The notes under the pieces: model-generated
Databases searched by the model: none
The model's input: only the letters and a program-made list of their open reading frames with translations
What the model was told of the DNA's origin: nothing
Shown: in pieces, positions 1 through 9,000 of the stretch
Layout: every line of letters starts with the position of its first letter
Numbering within the stretch: position 1 is the stretch's first letter
Program-made: the position numbers and the translations under genes
Source: CAVXNP01 sp963763305
GTDB lineage: Bacteria; Pseudomonadota; Gammaproteobacteria; Xanthomonadales; Rhodanobacteraceae
Length of the DNA: 64,000 nucleotides
Assembly (NCBI GenBank): GCA_963763305.1
Contig: CAVXNP010000001.1
Location: forward strand, 682,001 to 746,000
Reading direction: 5' to 3'

Positions 1-178
1 TCAGCGCCACACCGAGCGGAATCTGCAGCACCAGCCACCAGGCCAGCGGCCGCAGGCGCCGCCGCAGCCGCGCCATGCGCCCGTCGTGAAACCCCTGCCA
101 TTGGATCGCCTGCTGCGCGGCAAGTCGACGATCGAGCGTCTGCCAGGCCAGCTTCATCTCATCCAGTTCCATGCTCAT
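1..178 (-). CDS. Hypothetical protein downstream of ECF sigma factor, 3' end cut off
   Basis: The first 59 codons are visible, starting MSMELDEMKLAWQTLDRR; the rest lies outside the window. The start ATG overlaps the TGA of the sigma factor (ATGA), so the two are translationally coupled. The visible part is a charged amphipathic helix, then an Arg-rich stretch at about residues 35-43, then the start of a hydrophobic segment (LAWWLVLQIPLGVAL) that looks like a membrane helix. A small membrane protein directly behind an ECF sigma gene is often its anti-sigma factor, but no zinc-binding HxxxCxxC motif is seen here. Function is inferred from position only. Confidence 0.6.
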   Translation of the reverse strand, partial: MSMELDEMKLAWQTLDRRLAAQQAIQWQGFHDGRMARLRRRLRPLAWWLVLQIPLGVAL

Positions 179-702
179 GCTCCGGTGGTGGCTGGCGTGA
201 CCATCCGGTCGCGCAGCGTTTGCTTGATGCGACCGAGCTTGGTCGCGACATTGGTCTGGCTGATGCCCAGGACATTGGCGATCTCCTGGTAGGAGCGGTC
301 CTCCAGGTACAGCAGGACCAAGGCCCGGTTGAGCGGATCGAGTTGCGCGATGAACGCGTGCAGCATGGCCAGCCGCTCATCTTCCTCGGGGATTGGCTCA
401 CCCCCGCCTATCGTCTCCAGATGGCGGAGATCCAGCGGCTCGACCCGCTCGGCGAGCGAGGCCTTTTCCCGCCGCAGCTGCGAAATCGCCACGTTCAAAG
501 CGACCCGGTACATCCAGGTGGAGAACTTCGCGCGCTGCTCGTCATAGCTGCCGAACGCGCGCCAGAGCTGGGCACTGATCTCCTGCTCCAGGTCCTGCCG
601 GTCCTCGGCGTCGCGGGCGTACACCGCCGCCACCTTGAACACGATCCTGCGATGCTCGTGCAGCAGTGCCTCGAAACGTTGCTGGTGTTTCCTGCCGGTC
701 AT
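175..702 (-). CDS. ECF-family RNA polymerase sigma factor
   Basis: A 175-residue sigma-70 factor of the extracytoplasmic-function class, which directs RNA polymerase to a small regulon. Sigma region 2 covers about residues 8-80, with the DRQDLEQEI helix at 34-43 and STWMYRVALN near 61-70. Region 4 covers about 115-165 and contains the helix-turn-helix YQEIANVLGISQTNVATKLGR split around residue 145. The start at 702 is chosen because a strong AAAAGGA ribosome binding site lies seven bases upstream; an open frame extends a further 15 codons without support. The stop overlaps the start of the next gene, suggesting co-expression with a partner. The inducing signal cannot be read from the sequence. 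Confidence 0.9.
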   Translation of the reverse strand: MTGRKHQQRFEALLHEHRRIVFKVAAVYARDAEDRQDLEQEISAQLWRAFGSYDEQRAKFSTWMYRVALNVAISQLRREKASLAERVEPLDLRHLETIGGGEPIPEEDERLAMLHAFIAQLDPLNRALVLLYLEDRSYQEIANVLGISQTNVATKLGRIKQTLRDRMVTPATTGA

Positions 703-803
703 GGCCGTCCTTTTCCCCTGTCCTACCCATGATTCGCATGGCCGCAAAAAAAATCACAGCCGAGCCGACCTACAATGGCCCGATTCCTGTCCCCGGAGCC
801 CGC

Positions 804-1463
804 ATGGCACCGCTGCGCGTCAAACGCTACCTGCTGACCGGCCTGCTCACCTTCATCCCGCTGTGGGTGACCTGGGCGGTGTTCAAGTTCGTGCTGGGCC
901 TGCTGGCCGGCATCGGCGCGCCACTGGTCGCCGCGCTGCTGCAGGCCATGGCGGTGGTGGCGCCGCACACCGCCGCCACGCTGCGGATGGACTGGCTCGT
1001 CTCGACCCTGGCTCTGCTGCTCACCCTGCTGGCGCTGTACCTGCTCGGTGCGCTGGCGCACCGGGTGATCGGCCAGCGCCTGCTGGACGGGTTCGACGCG
1101 CTGCTGGCCCGGATTCCGCTGGTGCAGACCATCTATGGCGGCACAAAGAAGCTGATGGCCGTGCTGCAGAAGAAGCCGTCCGGCGTGCAGCGGGTGGTGC
1201 TGGTGGATTTCCCTCGCCGCGGCATGAAGGTGGTGGGCTTCGTGACCCGGGTGATGATCGAGGACGGCTCGGGCCGTGAGATGGCCGCGGTGTACATCCC
1301 CACCACGCCCAACCCCACCGGCGGTTACCTGGAAGTGGTGCCGCTGGACGAACTCACGCCCACCGACTGGACCATGGACCAGGCCATGGCCTTCATCATC
1401 TCCGGCGGCGCGGTGGCACCGGACACGCTGCCCGCCTCGCCGACGCTGCCGCCCGAAGCGTAG
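804..1463 (+). CDS. DUF502 family membrane protein
   Basis: A 219-residue protein of the DUF502 family. It begins MAPLRVKRYLLTGLLTFIPLW, the usual N-terminus of this family. Two membrane helices are clear, at about residues 10-35 and 62-85, followed by a soluble region that opens with the family motif IPLVQTIYGGTKKLM. Molecular function is unknown; the family is widespread in Gram-negative bacteria. The start was chosen for the GGAG site eight bases upstream; the frame is open for 46 more codons but overlaps the divergent sigma gene. It is transcribed away from the sigma factor, with about 100 bp between them. Confidence 0.88.
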   Translation: MAPLRVKRYLLTGLLTFIPLWVTWAVFKFVLGLLAGIGAPLVAALLQAMAVVAPHTAATLRMDWLVSTLALLLTLLALYLLGALAHRVIGQRLLDGFDALLARIPLVQTIYGGTKKLMAVLQKKPSGVQRVVLVDFPRRGMKVVGFVTRVMIEDGSGREMAAVYIPTTPNPTGGYLEVVPLDELTPTDWTMDQAMAFIISGGAVAPDTLPASPTLPPEA

Positions 1464-1575
1464 GCAACGGGCCGGACCCGCGGATGCGCGCGGCCCGGGC
1501 TTTGCGCCATGATGGCCGGTCCGGCGCCCGCGGGCGCTTCGCACCCGTGCGCCCGACCGACCGATGAGGACCTCC

Positions 1576-3396
1576 ATGCGCCGATGGCTTCCACTCGCCC
1601 TTTTCATGCTGGCCGCGCCGGCCGCCACTGCCCTGGCAGCCCAGCCCACCGACTGGACCACCCCGGCCGAAGCGAGCGGCTTCCGCACCAGCCCACACTA
1701 CGCCACCACCGTCGATTACCTGCGCCGACTGGCCGCCGCGGCGCCGCGCACGATCCGCGTGGAAACCTTCGGCACCAGCCCGCAGGGCCGGCCGATGACC
1801 GTGGTGATCGCCAGCAGCGACGGCACGTTTTCGCCAGCCGCCGCGCGTGCCGCGCACAAGCCGGTGGTGCTGGTGCAGGCGGGCATCCATCCGGGCGAGA
1901 TCGAGGGCAAGGACGCCGGCCTGATGCTGCTGCGCGACATCGCCATCAGGGGCAAGTGGCCGCACCTGCTCGACCACGTGGTGCTGGTGTACATCCCGGT
2001 ATTCAGCGTGGACGGTCACGAGAATCTCAGCCCCTACCACCGGATCAACCAGAACGGACCCGAGCAACAGGGCTTCCGGGGACAATCGCAGTATCTGAAC
2101 CTCAACCGCGACTACCTCAAGGCGGACGCTCCGGAAATGCGGGCGTGGCTGAAATTGTGGCAACGCTGGCTGCCCGACCTGCTGATCGACGTGCACACCA
2201 CCGACGGCGCCGACTATCCCTACGACCTGACCTGGTACACCGAAGACCCGCACAAGCTCGATCCAGCGGTGAGTGCCTGGCAGCAGCAGGCCATCGTCGA
2301 CCATGTCGTCCCCGCCTACGAGAAACGCGGGCACCAGGCATCGGTCTACCTGGAGTTCAAGGACGGCCGCGATCCGCGCAAGGGTATCGAGAATTTCGGC
2401 TCCGGACCGCGCTTTTCCACCGGCTACGCCGCCCTGCAGAACCGCCCCGCGCTGCTGATCGAGACGCACATGCTCAAACCGTATGGGGTCCGCGTACGCG
2501 CCGCCTACGACATGGTCGAGCTGATGCTGGAGCAGGTCGGACAGCACCCGAAGGCCCTGCTGGACGCGACCGCCGCGGCCGACGCGCATACCATCGCCCG
2601 CGCCGCACGCGCCGATGCCCGGGTGCCGCTGACCTTCAAGCTGGACCCGGCACCGAAGCCGTTCCAGCTGCATGGCTTCGCCTTCGGCGTGCAGCACAGC
2701 GATATCTCGGACAGCCCGTGGATTCGCTACGACCGGACCCACCCCAGGACCTACTCCATCCCGAGCTGGAATCGCCTGCTGCCCGCCCTGAGCGTCGCGC
2801 CACCGGCCGCCTATGCGATCCCGGCGCAGTGGACGGCGATCATCGATCGCCTGGATGCGCACGGCATCGTCTATCGCCGTCTGACCCGGCCCATGCCGGT
2901 GCACGCAAGCGGCTACCAGCTGGACAATCCGCACTGGGCCACTGCCCCGTTCGAAGGCCACCTGATGCTGCGCGACTTTGCCCTGCACGAGGTGGCGCGC
3001 GAGCAGACCCTGCCCGCAGGCTCGGTGATCGTGCCGATGAACCAGCGCGCGGCCAACGTGGCGGTGAACCTGCTCGAACCGCAGGCACCCGACTCGCTGT
3101 TGCGCTGGGGCTACCTCAACGCCATTTTCGAGGCCAAGGAATACGGCGAGCCGCGGGTGCTCGAAGGCCTGGCGCGCAACATGCTGGCCAGGGATCCGGC
3201 ACTACGGACGGAGTTCGAGCACCGGCTGCGCGACGATCCGGCGTTCGCCGCCGATCCGGCGGCGCGGCTGCAGTTCTTCTACCTGCGCTCGCCCTGGTAT
3301 GCCGCCCAGCAGGTCGGCGCCTACCCGGTGCTGCGGCTGGACCGGGCCCAGTGGCGGGCGCTGGAGCGGGCGGGCGCCGCCACCCCTGACCTTTGA
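1576..3396 (+). CDS. M14-family zinc metallocarboxypeptidase, exported
   Basis: A 606-residue protein with a signal peptide (MRRWLPLALFMLAAPAATALA) and an M14 carboxypeptidase domain. The zinc ligands of the HxxE motif are in AGIHPGEIEGKD near residue 105, and the third His is in LIDVHTTDG near residue 206. It should cleave C-terminal residues from peptides in the periplasm or outside the cell; substrate unknown. I chose the ATG at 1576 because GAGGA lies five bases upstream; an in-frame ATG at 1564 is the alternative and adds four residues. The C-terminal third (after about 380) has no recognised motif and is typical of the large M14 proteins of xanthomonads. Confidence 0.88.
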   Translation: MRRWLPLALFMLAAPAATALAAQPTDWTTPAEASGFRTSPHYATTVDYLRRLAAAAPRTIRVETFGTSPQGRPMTVVIASSDGTFSPAAARAAHKPVVLVQAGIHPGEIEGKDAGLMLLRDIAIRGKWPHLLDHVVLVYIPVFSVDGHENLSPYHRINQNGPEQQGFRGQSQYLNLNRDYLKADAPEMRAWLKLWQRWLPDLLIDVHTTDGADYPYDLTWYTEDPHKLDPAVSAWQQQAIVDHVVPAYEKRGHQASVYLEFKDGRDPRKGIENFGSGPRFSTGYAALQNRPALLIETHMLKPYGVRVRAAYDMVELMLEQVGQHPKALLDATAAADAHTIARAARADARVPLTFKLDPAPKPFQLHGFAFGVQHSDISDSPWIRYDRTHPRTYSIPSWNRLLPALSVAPPAAYAIPAQWTAIIDRLDAHGIVYRRLTRPMPVHASGYQLDNPHWATAPFEGHLMLRDFALHEVAREQTLPAGSVIVPMNQRAANVAVNLLEPQAPDSLLRWGYLNAIFEAKEYGEPRVLEGLARNMLARDPALRTEFEHRLRDDPAFAADPAARLQFFYLRSPWYAAQQVGAYPVLRLDRAQWRALERAGAATPDL

Positions 3397-3508
3397 CACT
3401 GTCGACGGGCATGACCAATGGCCTAGCGTGATCCGTCATGTCGCGTCCGCCGGGCGCCATCGAAGCAACGAAACCGCCGCCTAGGGCGGCAACCACAGAG
3501 AGATATCC

Positions 3509-5617
3509 ATGTCCAAACCGTATCTGAAGCCGCTGGCCCTGGCCGTGAGCCTGGCCCTTTCCCTGACTGCCTGTGGCAAGAACGAACAGGCTGCCGAGCA
3601 GCCGGCGCCGGCCGCCTCGGGTACCACCGCCGCTGTCACACCGAAGCACACCATCTTCGACGTCAGCGAGCTGGGTGCCTCCGACCAGGCCTGCAAGGAC
3701 TTCGACAGCTACGTCAACGCCAAGTGGGTGGCGGCCAACCCGATTCCTTCCGACCGCAGCCGCTGGGGCGCGTTCGACGAGCTCGCCGAAAGCAGCCTGA
3801 AGACGCAGCACGACATCGTCGACAACGCAGCCAAGAACGCCGACAGCGCCAAGCCCGGCTCGATCGAGCAGAAGATCGGCTGGCTGTACGCCTCGGGCAT
3901 GGACAAGGACGCCATCGAGAAGGCCGGCTACGCGCCGATCAAGCCCAAGCTCGAGGCCATCGACAACCTGAAGAATAGCCAGGACGTGGTGAACTACCTG
4001 GACAACAGCTTCGCCAGCGGCGACATGCAGGTGTTCAGCTTCGGCTCCGGCGCCGACTTCAAGCACGCCGACATGCAGATCGGCTACGTGTTCCAGAGCG
4101 GCCTGGGTCTGCCGACCAAGGACTACTACACCGATCCGAAGCATGCCGACGAGCGCAAGGCCTACCACGACTATGTGGCCAAGACCCTGGAGCTGACCGG
4201 CGTGTCCAAGGACGCTGCGCAGAAGCAGGCCGACCAGGTGCTGGACTTCGAGACCAGGCTGGCCAAGGCGTCGCTGGCCCCGGTGGAGATGCGCACCCCG
4301 GAGAACCAGTACCACTTCGTCAGCGTCAAGGAAGCGGACAAGATCACCCCGCACTTCAGCTGGGAGAAGTTCTTCGACGCCCAGGGCGTGAAGATCGACA
4401 AGGGCTTCTCGCTGTCGCAGCCGGCGTTCGCCGCCGAATTCGACAAGCTGCTGGCCAAGGCGCCGATCGACCAGTGGCAGGCCTACCTGCGTTTCCACGT
4501 CATCGACGATGCCTCGCCCTACCTGAGCACCGCTTTCCAGGACAACAAGTTCGACTTCTACGGCAAGACCCTGTCCGGTCAGCCGGAGCAGAAGCCGCAG
4601 TGGAAGCGCGTACTGAGCACCGTCAACGGCGCCATGGGCATGGCCCTGGGCGAATTGTACGTGGCCCGCGAGTTCACCCCCGAGGCCAAGGCGCGCGCGC
4701 AGGAACTGGTCGACAACGTGCGCAACGCGTTGAAGGCGCGCATCCAGAACCTGGACTGGATGAGCGACGAGACCAAGGCCAAGGCGATCGCCAAGTGGAA
4801 CACCTTCCTGCCCAAGATCGGCTACCCCGACAAGTGGCGTGACTGGTCCGGCCTGGACATCAAGCAGGGCGACTACTACGGCAACGTGATGGCCGCCGGC
4901 AAGTACAACTACCAGTACGACCTGAGCAAGATCGGCCAGCCGACCGACCGCAAGGAATGGGGCATGACTCCGCAGACGGTCAACGCCTACTACAACCCCA
5001 CCGACAACACGATCAACTTCCCGGCCGCGATCCTGCAGCCGCCGTTCTTCGACGCGCAGGCGGACGACGCGATCAACTACGGCGGCATCGGCGCGGTGAT
5101 CGGTCACGAGGCCAGCCATGGCTTCGACGACGAAGGCAGCCAGTTCGATGGTGCCGGCAACAACGTCAACTGGTGGACCAAGGCCGATCGCGCCAAGTTC
5201 GACGCCCGCACCGACAAGCTGGTGGCGCAGTTCAACGGCTACACCCCGATCAAGGACAAGCCGGATGCCCACGTCAACGGCAAGCTGACCCTGGGCGAGA
5301 ACATCGCCGACCTGGGCGGCCTGAACGTGGCCTACGACGCGCTGCAGACCGCGCTGAAGAACCACCCCGAGGAGGCCAACAAGAAGATCGACGGCTTCAC
5401 CGAAGACCAGCGCTTCTTCCTGAACTGGGCGCGCGTGTGGCGTGGCAGCATCCGCGAGAAGCAGGCGGTGCTGCGGCTCAACACCGATCCGCACGCACCC
5501 GCCTCGCTGCGCGCGATCGGCGCACCGTCCAACATGGAAGCGTTCGCCACTGCCTTCCAGTGCAAGCCGGGCGACGCGATGGTCCGTTCGGGCGACAAGC
5601 AGGTAAAGATCTGGTAA
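3509..5617 (+). CDS. M13-family metallopeptidase, lipoprotein
   Basis: A 702-residue neprilysin-type (M13) zinc endopeptidase. The N-terminus is a lipoprotein signal, with lipobox LTAC followed by GKNEQ, so it is probably anchored in the cell envelope. The catalytic motif HEASH is in VIGHEASHGFDDEG near residue 533, and the third zinc ligand is in GENIADLGG near residue 596. The substrate motif NAYYNP, typical of M13, precedes them at about residue 492. The family cleaves short peptides on the amino side of hydrophobic residues. A GAGAGA site precedes the ATG. It is followed by its own terminator and is likely monocistronic. Confidence 0.93.
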   Translation: MSKPYLKPLALAVSLALSLTACGKNEQAAEQPAPAASGTTAAVTPKHTIFDVSELGASDQACKDFDSYVNAKWVAANPIPSDRSRWGAFDELAESSLKTQHDIVDNAAKNADSAKPGSIEQKIGWLYASGMDKDAIEKAGYAPIKPKLEAIDNLKNSQDVVNYLDNSFASGDMQVFSFGSGADFKHADMQIGYVFQSGLGLPTKDYYTDPKHADERKAYHDYVAKTLELTGVSKDAAQKQADQVLDFETRLAKASLAPVEMRTPENQYHFVSVKEADKITPHFSWEKFFDAQGVKIDKGFSLSQPAFAAEFDKLLAKAPIDQWQAYLRFHVIDDASPYLSTAFQDNKFDFYGKTLSGQPEQKPQWKRVLSTVNGAMGMALGELYVAREFTPEAKARAQELVDNVRNALKARIQNLDWMSDETKAKAIAKWNTFLPKIGYPDKWRDWSGLDIKQGDYYGNVMAAGKYNYQYDLSKIGQPTDRKEWGMTPQTVNAYYNPTDNTINFPAAILQPPFFDAQADDAINYGGIGAVIGHEASHGFDDEGSQFDGAGNNVNWWTKADRAKFDARTDKLVAQFNGYTPIKDKPDAHVNGKLTLGENIADLGGLNVAYDALQTALKNHPEEANKKIDGFTEDQRFFLNWARVWRGSIREKQAVLRLNTDPHAPASLRAIGAPSNMEAFATAFQCKPGDAMVRSGDKQVKIW

Positions 5618-5661
5618 CTCCCGCGCCGGCGTGATGACACGCCGGCCCTGTCCCACTTTGG

Positions 5662-5691
5662 AACGCCGCGCATTCGCGCGGCGTTTTTTTT
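5662..5691 (+). terminator. Rho-independent terminator of the M13 peptidase gene
   Basis: A perfect GC-rich hairpin (AACGCCGCG, 4-base loop region, CGCGGCGTT) is followed by a run of eight T. It lies 45 bp after the M13 peptidase stop codon. Confidence 0.9.
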
Positions 5692-5848
5692 GCGTGCGCA
5701 GGGCGCTACGGTCTCGCCGCCTTGATGGTGTCGCCGCGAGCACGTGGTCGGCGCCCCGGGGGAGCCTGCTGTTCGACCAAGCGGGCTGTTGCGACCATGC
5801 TTCCGATAGCTCCGCCGGCCCGCCGGACTGCAGTACCTGCCATGACCA

Positions 5849-5878
5849 GTTGCATGCAACCTGATAACAGTTTATTAA
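5849..5878 (+). promoter_or_regulatory. Candidate promoter and operator of the TonB receptor gene
   Basis: TTGCAT at 5850-5855 and TATTAA at 5873-5878 are separated by 17 bp and resemble -35 and -10 boxes. The -35 box sits inside a perfect 12-bp palindrome, GTTGCATGCAAC (5849-5860), a plausible operator. The start codon is about 65 bp downstream of the expected transcription start. The bound regulator is unknown and no regulator gene is adjacent. Confidence 0.4.
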
Positions 5879-5950
5879 CGGTGATATCTGCGGAGGGGCT
5901 ACGCGGATGCCTTCGATTCGTCGGTCGTCAAAAAACCAAGGGAGATCGCC

Positions 5951-8851
5951 ATGAAGCTGACACTGCACCGCAAAACGCTTTGCTCCGCCCTGTACCTCGC
6001 GATGATATCCGCCCTGCCCCTGGCCTCACCGGTCTTTGCCCAGGCGGCCAGCCAGAATGAAGCCCCGGATGCACAGCAGGCGACCAAGCTGGAAACCATC
6101 GAGGTGACCGGCTCGCGCATCAAGAGCGCCGACGTGGTCACCCAGGTGCCGGTGATCACGATCAGCTCGGCCGACATCGCCAAGACCGGCCTGACCAGTG
6201 TCGGCGACATCCTGCAGCAGTTGTCTTCGTCCGGCTCCGCGCTGAATACCAAGTTCAACTCCGCCGGCAATTTCGGCTTTCCGCCAGACGGCAGCGGCGT
6301 GGGCTCGGGCTCGGCCACGCTCGACCTGCGTCACCTGGGCGCCAAACGCGTGCTGGTGCTGGTCGACGGCATCCGCTGGGTGAACGAAAGCTCGGCCTCG
6401 GGCGTCTCTGCAGCGGTCGACCTCAACACCATTCCGGCCAGCATCATCGATCGGATCGAGATCCTGCAGGATGGCGCCTCGTCGCTGTATGGCTCCGACG
6501 CCATTGCCGGCGTGGTCAACATCATCACAAAGCGCTCGCAGGACGGCGCTTCGGCCAATGTCTACTACGGCGATTACAACGACCGCAGCGGCGGCGCCAC
6601 CACCAACGCCAATGTCTCGTTCGGCAACAAGGGCGACCGCTTCGAATTCTTCGTCGACTTCAGCTATCTCAAGCAAAAGGGCATCTCCGCCAGCGACTGG
6701 GCACAAGCCGGCGCCGAATGCGTGCCGGGCACCGGCCTGGCCAACTGCAGCTCGGCCACGCCGACCGGACGCTTCATCTTCACCGATCCGGGCGGCACCA
6801 CCCACGACGTTACCCTCAACGGCCCGGTCACCGGCGTGGCCAGCTTCCCGGGCGATTTCCACGATTTCGGCACCGCCGATCGCTACGCCTTCGCCGCCCG
6901 CAATCTGCTGTTGACCCCGAACGAGCGCAAGGGCGTGTTCGCGCAGACCCGCTACAAGCTCACCGACAGCATCAGCTGGTACGCGCGCGGTCTGTACAAC
7001 CACCGCACCTCGCTCAACCAGGCTGCCCCGGAGCCGATCTTCCTCGGTCCCGGCGCGGGTACCGGTGGACTGGCCGACAGCGTCGGCGTGGATGCAAGCA
7101 ACCCGTACAACCCGCTCGGCTACACGCTGGATGCGGATCCGGTCAACGGCAACCTGATCCTGATCGGTCGCCGCCCGATCGAAGGCGGGCCGCGCCAGTA
7201 TTCGCAGGACGTGGACACCTACTACTTCGGCACTGGCGTGGAAGGCTCGTTCGCGTTGGGCGAGCATGACTACTACTGGGACGTGAACTACGCCAACGGC
7301 AACAACAAGGCCACCCAGACCGTGCGCGGCACCTACAACATCGCGCACATCCAGCGGGCGCTGGGTCCGGTGGCCGACTGCACCGGCAGTTGCGTGCCGC
7401 TGAACATCTTCGGCGGCCCGGGCACGATCACACCGGAGATGCTGCAGTACATCCAGTACATCGAGCACGACCACAGCCAGAACAAGATCAACCTGTGGAC
7501 GGCCAACCTTTCCGGCGACCTGTTCGACCTGCCGGCCGGCCCGCTGGCCTTCGCCACCGGCTACGAGCACCGCAACTACAGCGGCTCCTACGAGCCGGAC
7601 GCGGTGGTGGTCGCCGGCGAAACCAACGGCGTGCCCTCGCTGCCGACTTCGGGCAGCTACTCGATCAACGAGTACTACCTGGAACTGAACGCACCGCTGC
7701 TGAAGGACGTACCCGGCATCAAGTCGCTGGACCTGTCCGCGGCCACGCGCTATTCGGACTACTCCACCTTCGGCGGCACCACCAACAACAAGTTCGGCCT
7801 GCGCTGGCAGGTGTACGACGACCTGACCTTGCGCAGCACGTGGGCCGAGGGCTTCCGCGCACCGTCCATCGGCGAGCTGTTCGGCTCACCGGCGCGCTTC
7901 GACGCCACCTTGCAGGACCCGTGCTCGGCACCGATCGGTGACGCCGGCACCGCGGCCAACTGCTCCGCGCTGGGCATCCCGGCCGGCTACTCGCAGCCGA
8001 ACTCGCAGATCTCGGTGCGCACCGGCGGCAACCGCGAACTGGATCCGGAAACCTCGCGCAGCCTGACCTGGGGCGCGGTCTACAGCCCCGGATGGGGTCT
8101 TCAGACCGGGTGGTCGGACAAGCTCGACTTCAGTTTCGGCTACTACCGCATCGACATCGACAACGCGATCCAGGCGCTGGATGCGCAGACCAAGCTCAAC
8201 CGCTGTGTGGCCAGCGGTGATGCGGCCTCGCCGTTCTGCACCGGCATCCATCGCAACCCGACCGGCACCATCGACGGGTTCGACAATACCCTGCAGAACC
8301 TGGGCACCATCCACACCGATGGCTACGATTTCGGTGTGAACTGGCGCGGTCCGCAGACCGACGTCGGCCAGTTCCGGGCCAACTGGAGCAGCACCTACGT
8401 GGCCAGCTACGTCGCACGCAATGGCGTCGGCGAGCGGGAGCCTCGCACGGTCGGCATCGAGCTCAACGACAGTGCCATCCCGCGGCTCACCTCCAACCTG
8501 GGTCTGGGCTGGGATGTCGGCGCCTGGAGCATCGACTACAAACTGCGCTACGTCAGCGGGCTGCGGGAAGACTGTTCCGCCGCCGCGGGCTTCGCCATCT
8601 GCAACCACCCGGACGAAGTGGCACCGAACCGGCCCAACGGCACCCACTACCTGGATGCGACCACCTACAGCGATCTGCGCGCCAGCTGGAAGGTACCGGT
8701 GGCGCTGGACCTGACGCTGACCGCCGGCATCAACAACCTGTTCAACAAGGAGCCGCCGATCTGCGTGTCCTGCTCATTGAACGGCTACGACGCCTCCACC
8801 TACGACCTGCCCAGCCGCTTCACCTACGTGCAGGCCTCGATGAAGTTCTGA
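5951..8851 (+). CDS. TonB-dependent outer-membrane receptor
   Basis: A 966-residue outer-membrane transporter. It has a signal peptide ending near FAQA (residue 34), then a TonB-box-like LETIEVTGSRI at about 50-60. The plug domain (about 55-200) shows LRHLGAKRVLVLVDG and the hallmark SSLYGSDAIAGVVNIITKR. The beta-barrel ends with the C-terminal aromatic signature YVQASMKF. This family imports siderophores, vitamins, sugars or peptide fragments using TonB energy; the ligand cannot be read here. The ATG is preceded by AAGGGAG. Two peptidase genes lie upstream, which would fit peptide scavenging, but the M13 gene has its own terminator, so this is only a loose inference. Confidence 0.93.
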   Translation: MKLTLHRKTLCSALYLAMISALPLASPVFAQAASQNEAPDAQQATKLETIEVTGSRIKSADVVTQVPVITISSADIAKTGLTSVGDILQQLSSSGSALNTKFNSAGNFGFPPDGSGVGSGSATLDLRHLGAKRVLVLVDGIRWVNESSASGVSAAVDLNTIPASIIDRIEILQDGASSLYGSDAIAGVVNIITKRSQDGASANVYYGDYNDRSGGATTNANVSFGNKGDRFEFFVDFSYLKQKGISASDWAQAGAECVPGTGLANCSSATPTGRFIFTDPGGTTHDVTLNGPVTGVASFPGDFHDFGTADRYAFAARNLLLTPNERKGVFAQTRYKLTDSISWYARGLYNHRTSLNQAAPEPIFLGPGAGTGGLADSVGVDASNPYNPLGYTLDADPVNGNLILIGRRPIEGGPRQYSQDVDTYYFGTGVEGSFALGEHDYYWDVNYANGNNKATQTVRGTYNIAHIQRALGPVADCTGSCVPLNIFGGPGTITPEMLQYIQYIEHDHSQNKINLWTANLSGDLFDLPAGPLAFATGYEHRNYSGSYEPDAVVVAGETNGVPSLPTSGSYSINEYYLELNAPLLKDVPGIKSLDLSAATRYSDYSTFGGTTNNKFGLRWQVYDDLTLRSTWAEGFRAPSIGELFGSPARFDATLQDPCSAPIGDAGTAANCSALGIPAGYSQPNSQISVRTGGNRELDPETSRSLTWGAVYSPGWGLQTGWSDKLDFSFGYYRIDIDNAIQALDAQTKLNRCVASGDAASPFCTGIHRNPTGTIDGFDNTLQNLGTIHTDGYDFGVNWRGPQTDVGQFRANWSSTYVASYVARNGVGEREPRTVGIELNDSAIPRLTSNLGLGWDVGAWSIDYKLRYVSGLREDCSAAAGFAICNHPDEVAPNRPNGTHYLDATTYSDLRASWKVPVALDLTLTAGINNLFNKEPPICVSCSLNGYDASTYDLPSRFTYVQASMKF

Positions 8852-8872
8852 GCCGACCGGCAAGCAAGCGGT

Positions 8873-8902
8873 ACCCGGGTCGCCCAGGCGGCCCGGGTTT
8901 CT
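8873..8902 (+). terminator. Probable terminator of the TonB receptor gene
   Basis: The inverted repeat ACCCGGG ... CCCGGGT spans a 13-base loop and is followed by a short T-rich TTTCT. It begins 22 bp after the receptor stop codon. Confidence 0.6.
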
Positions 8903-9000
8903 GGCCGCATGGCCGCATGGATTTTGCCGGCCGAAATGCAGTGCGGTTCCCTCGAGAGGGCTGGCAGCGGATAATCGACGCCCCTTGAGCAAGCGGCAAC

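Noticed and set aside
3116..5968. A 950-codon open frame antisense to the M13 peptidase gene
   Set aside because: It is the shadow of a high-GC gene. It has no domain and a composition (His, Val, Gly, Arg) typical of antisense frames, while the plus strand codes for a clear peptidase.
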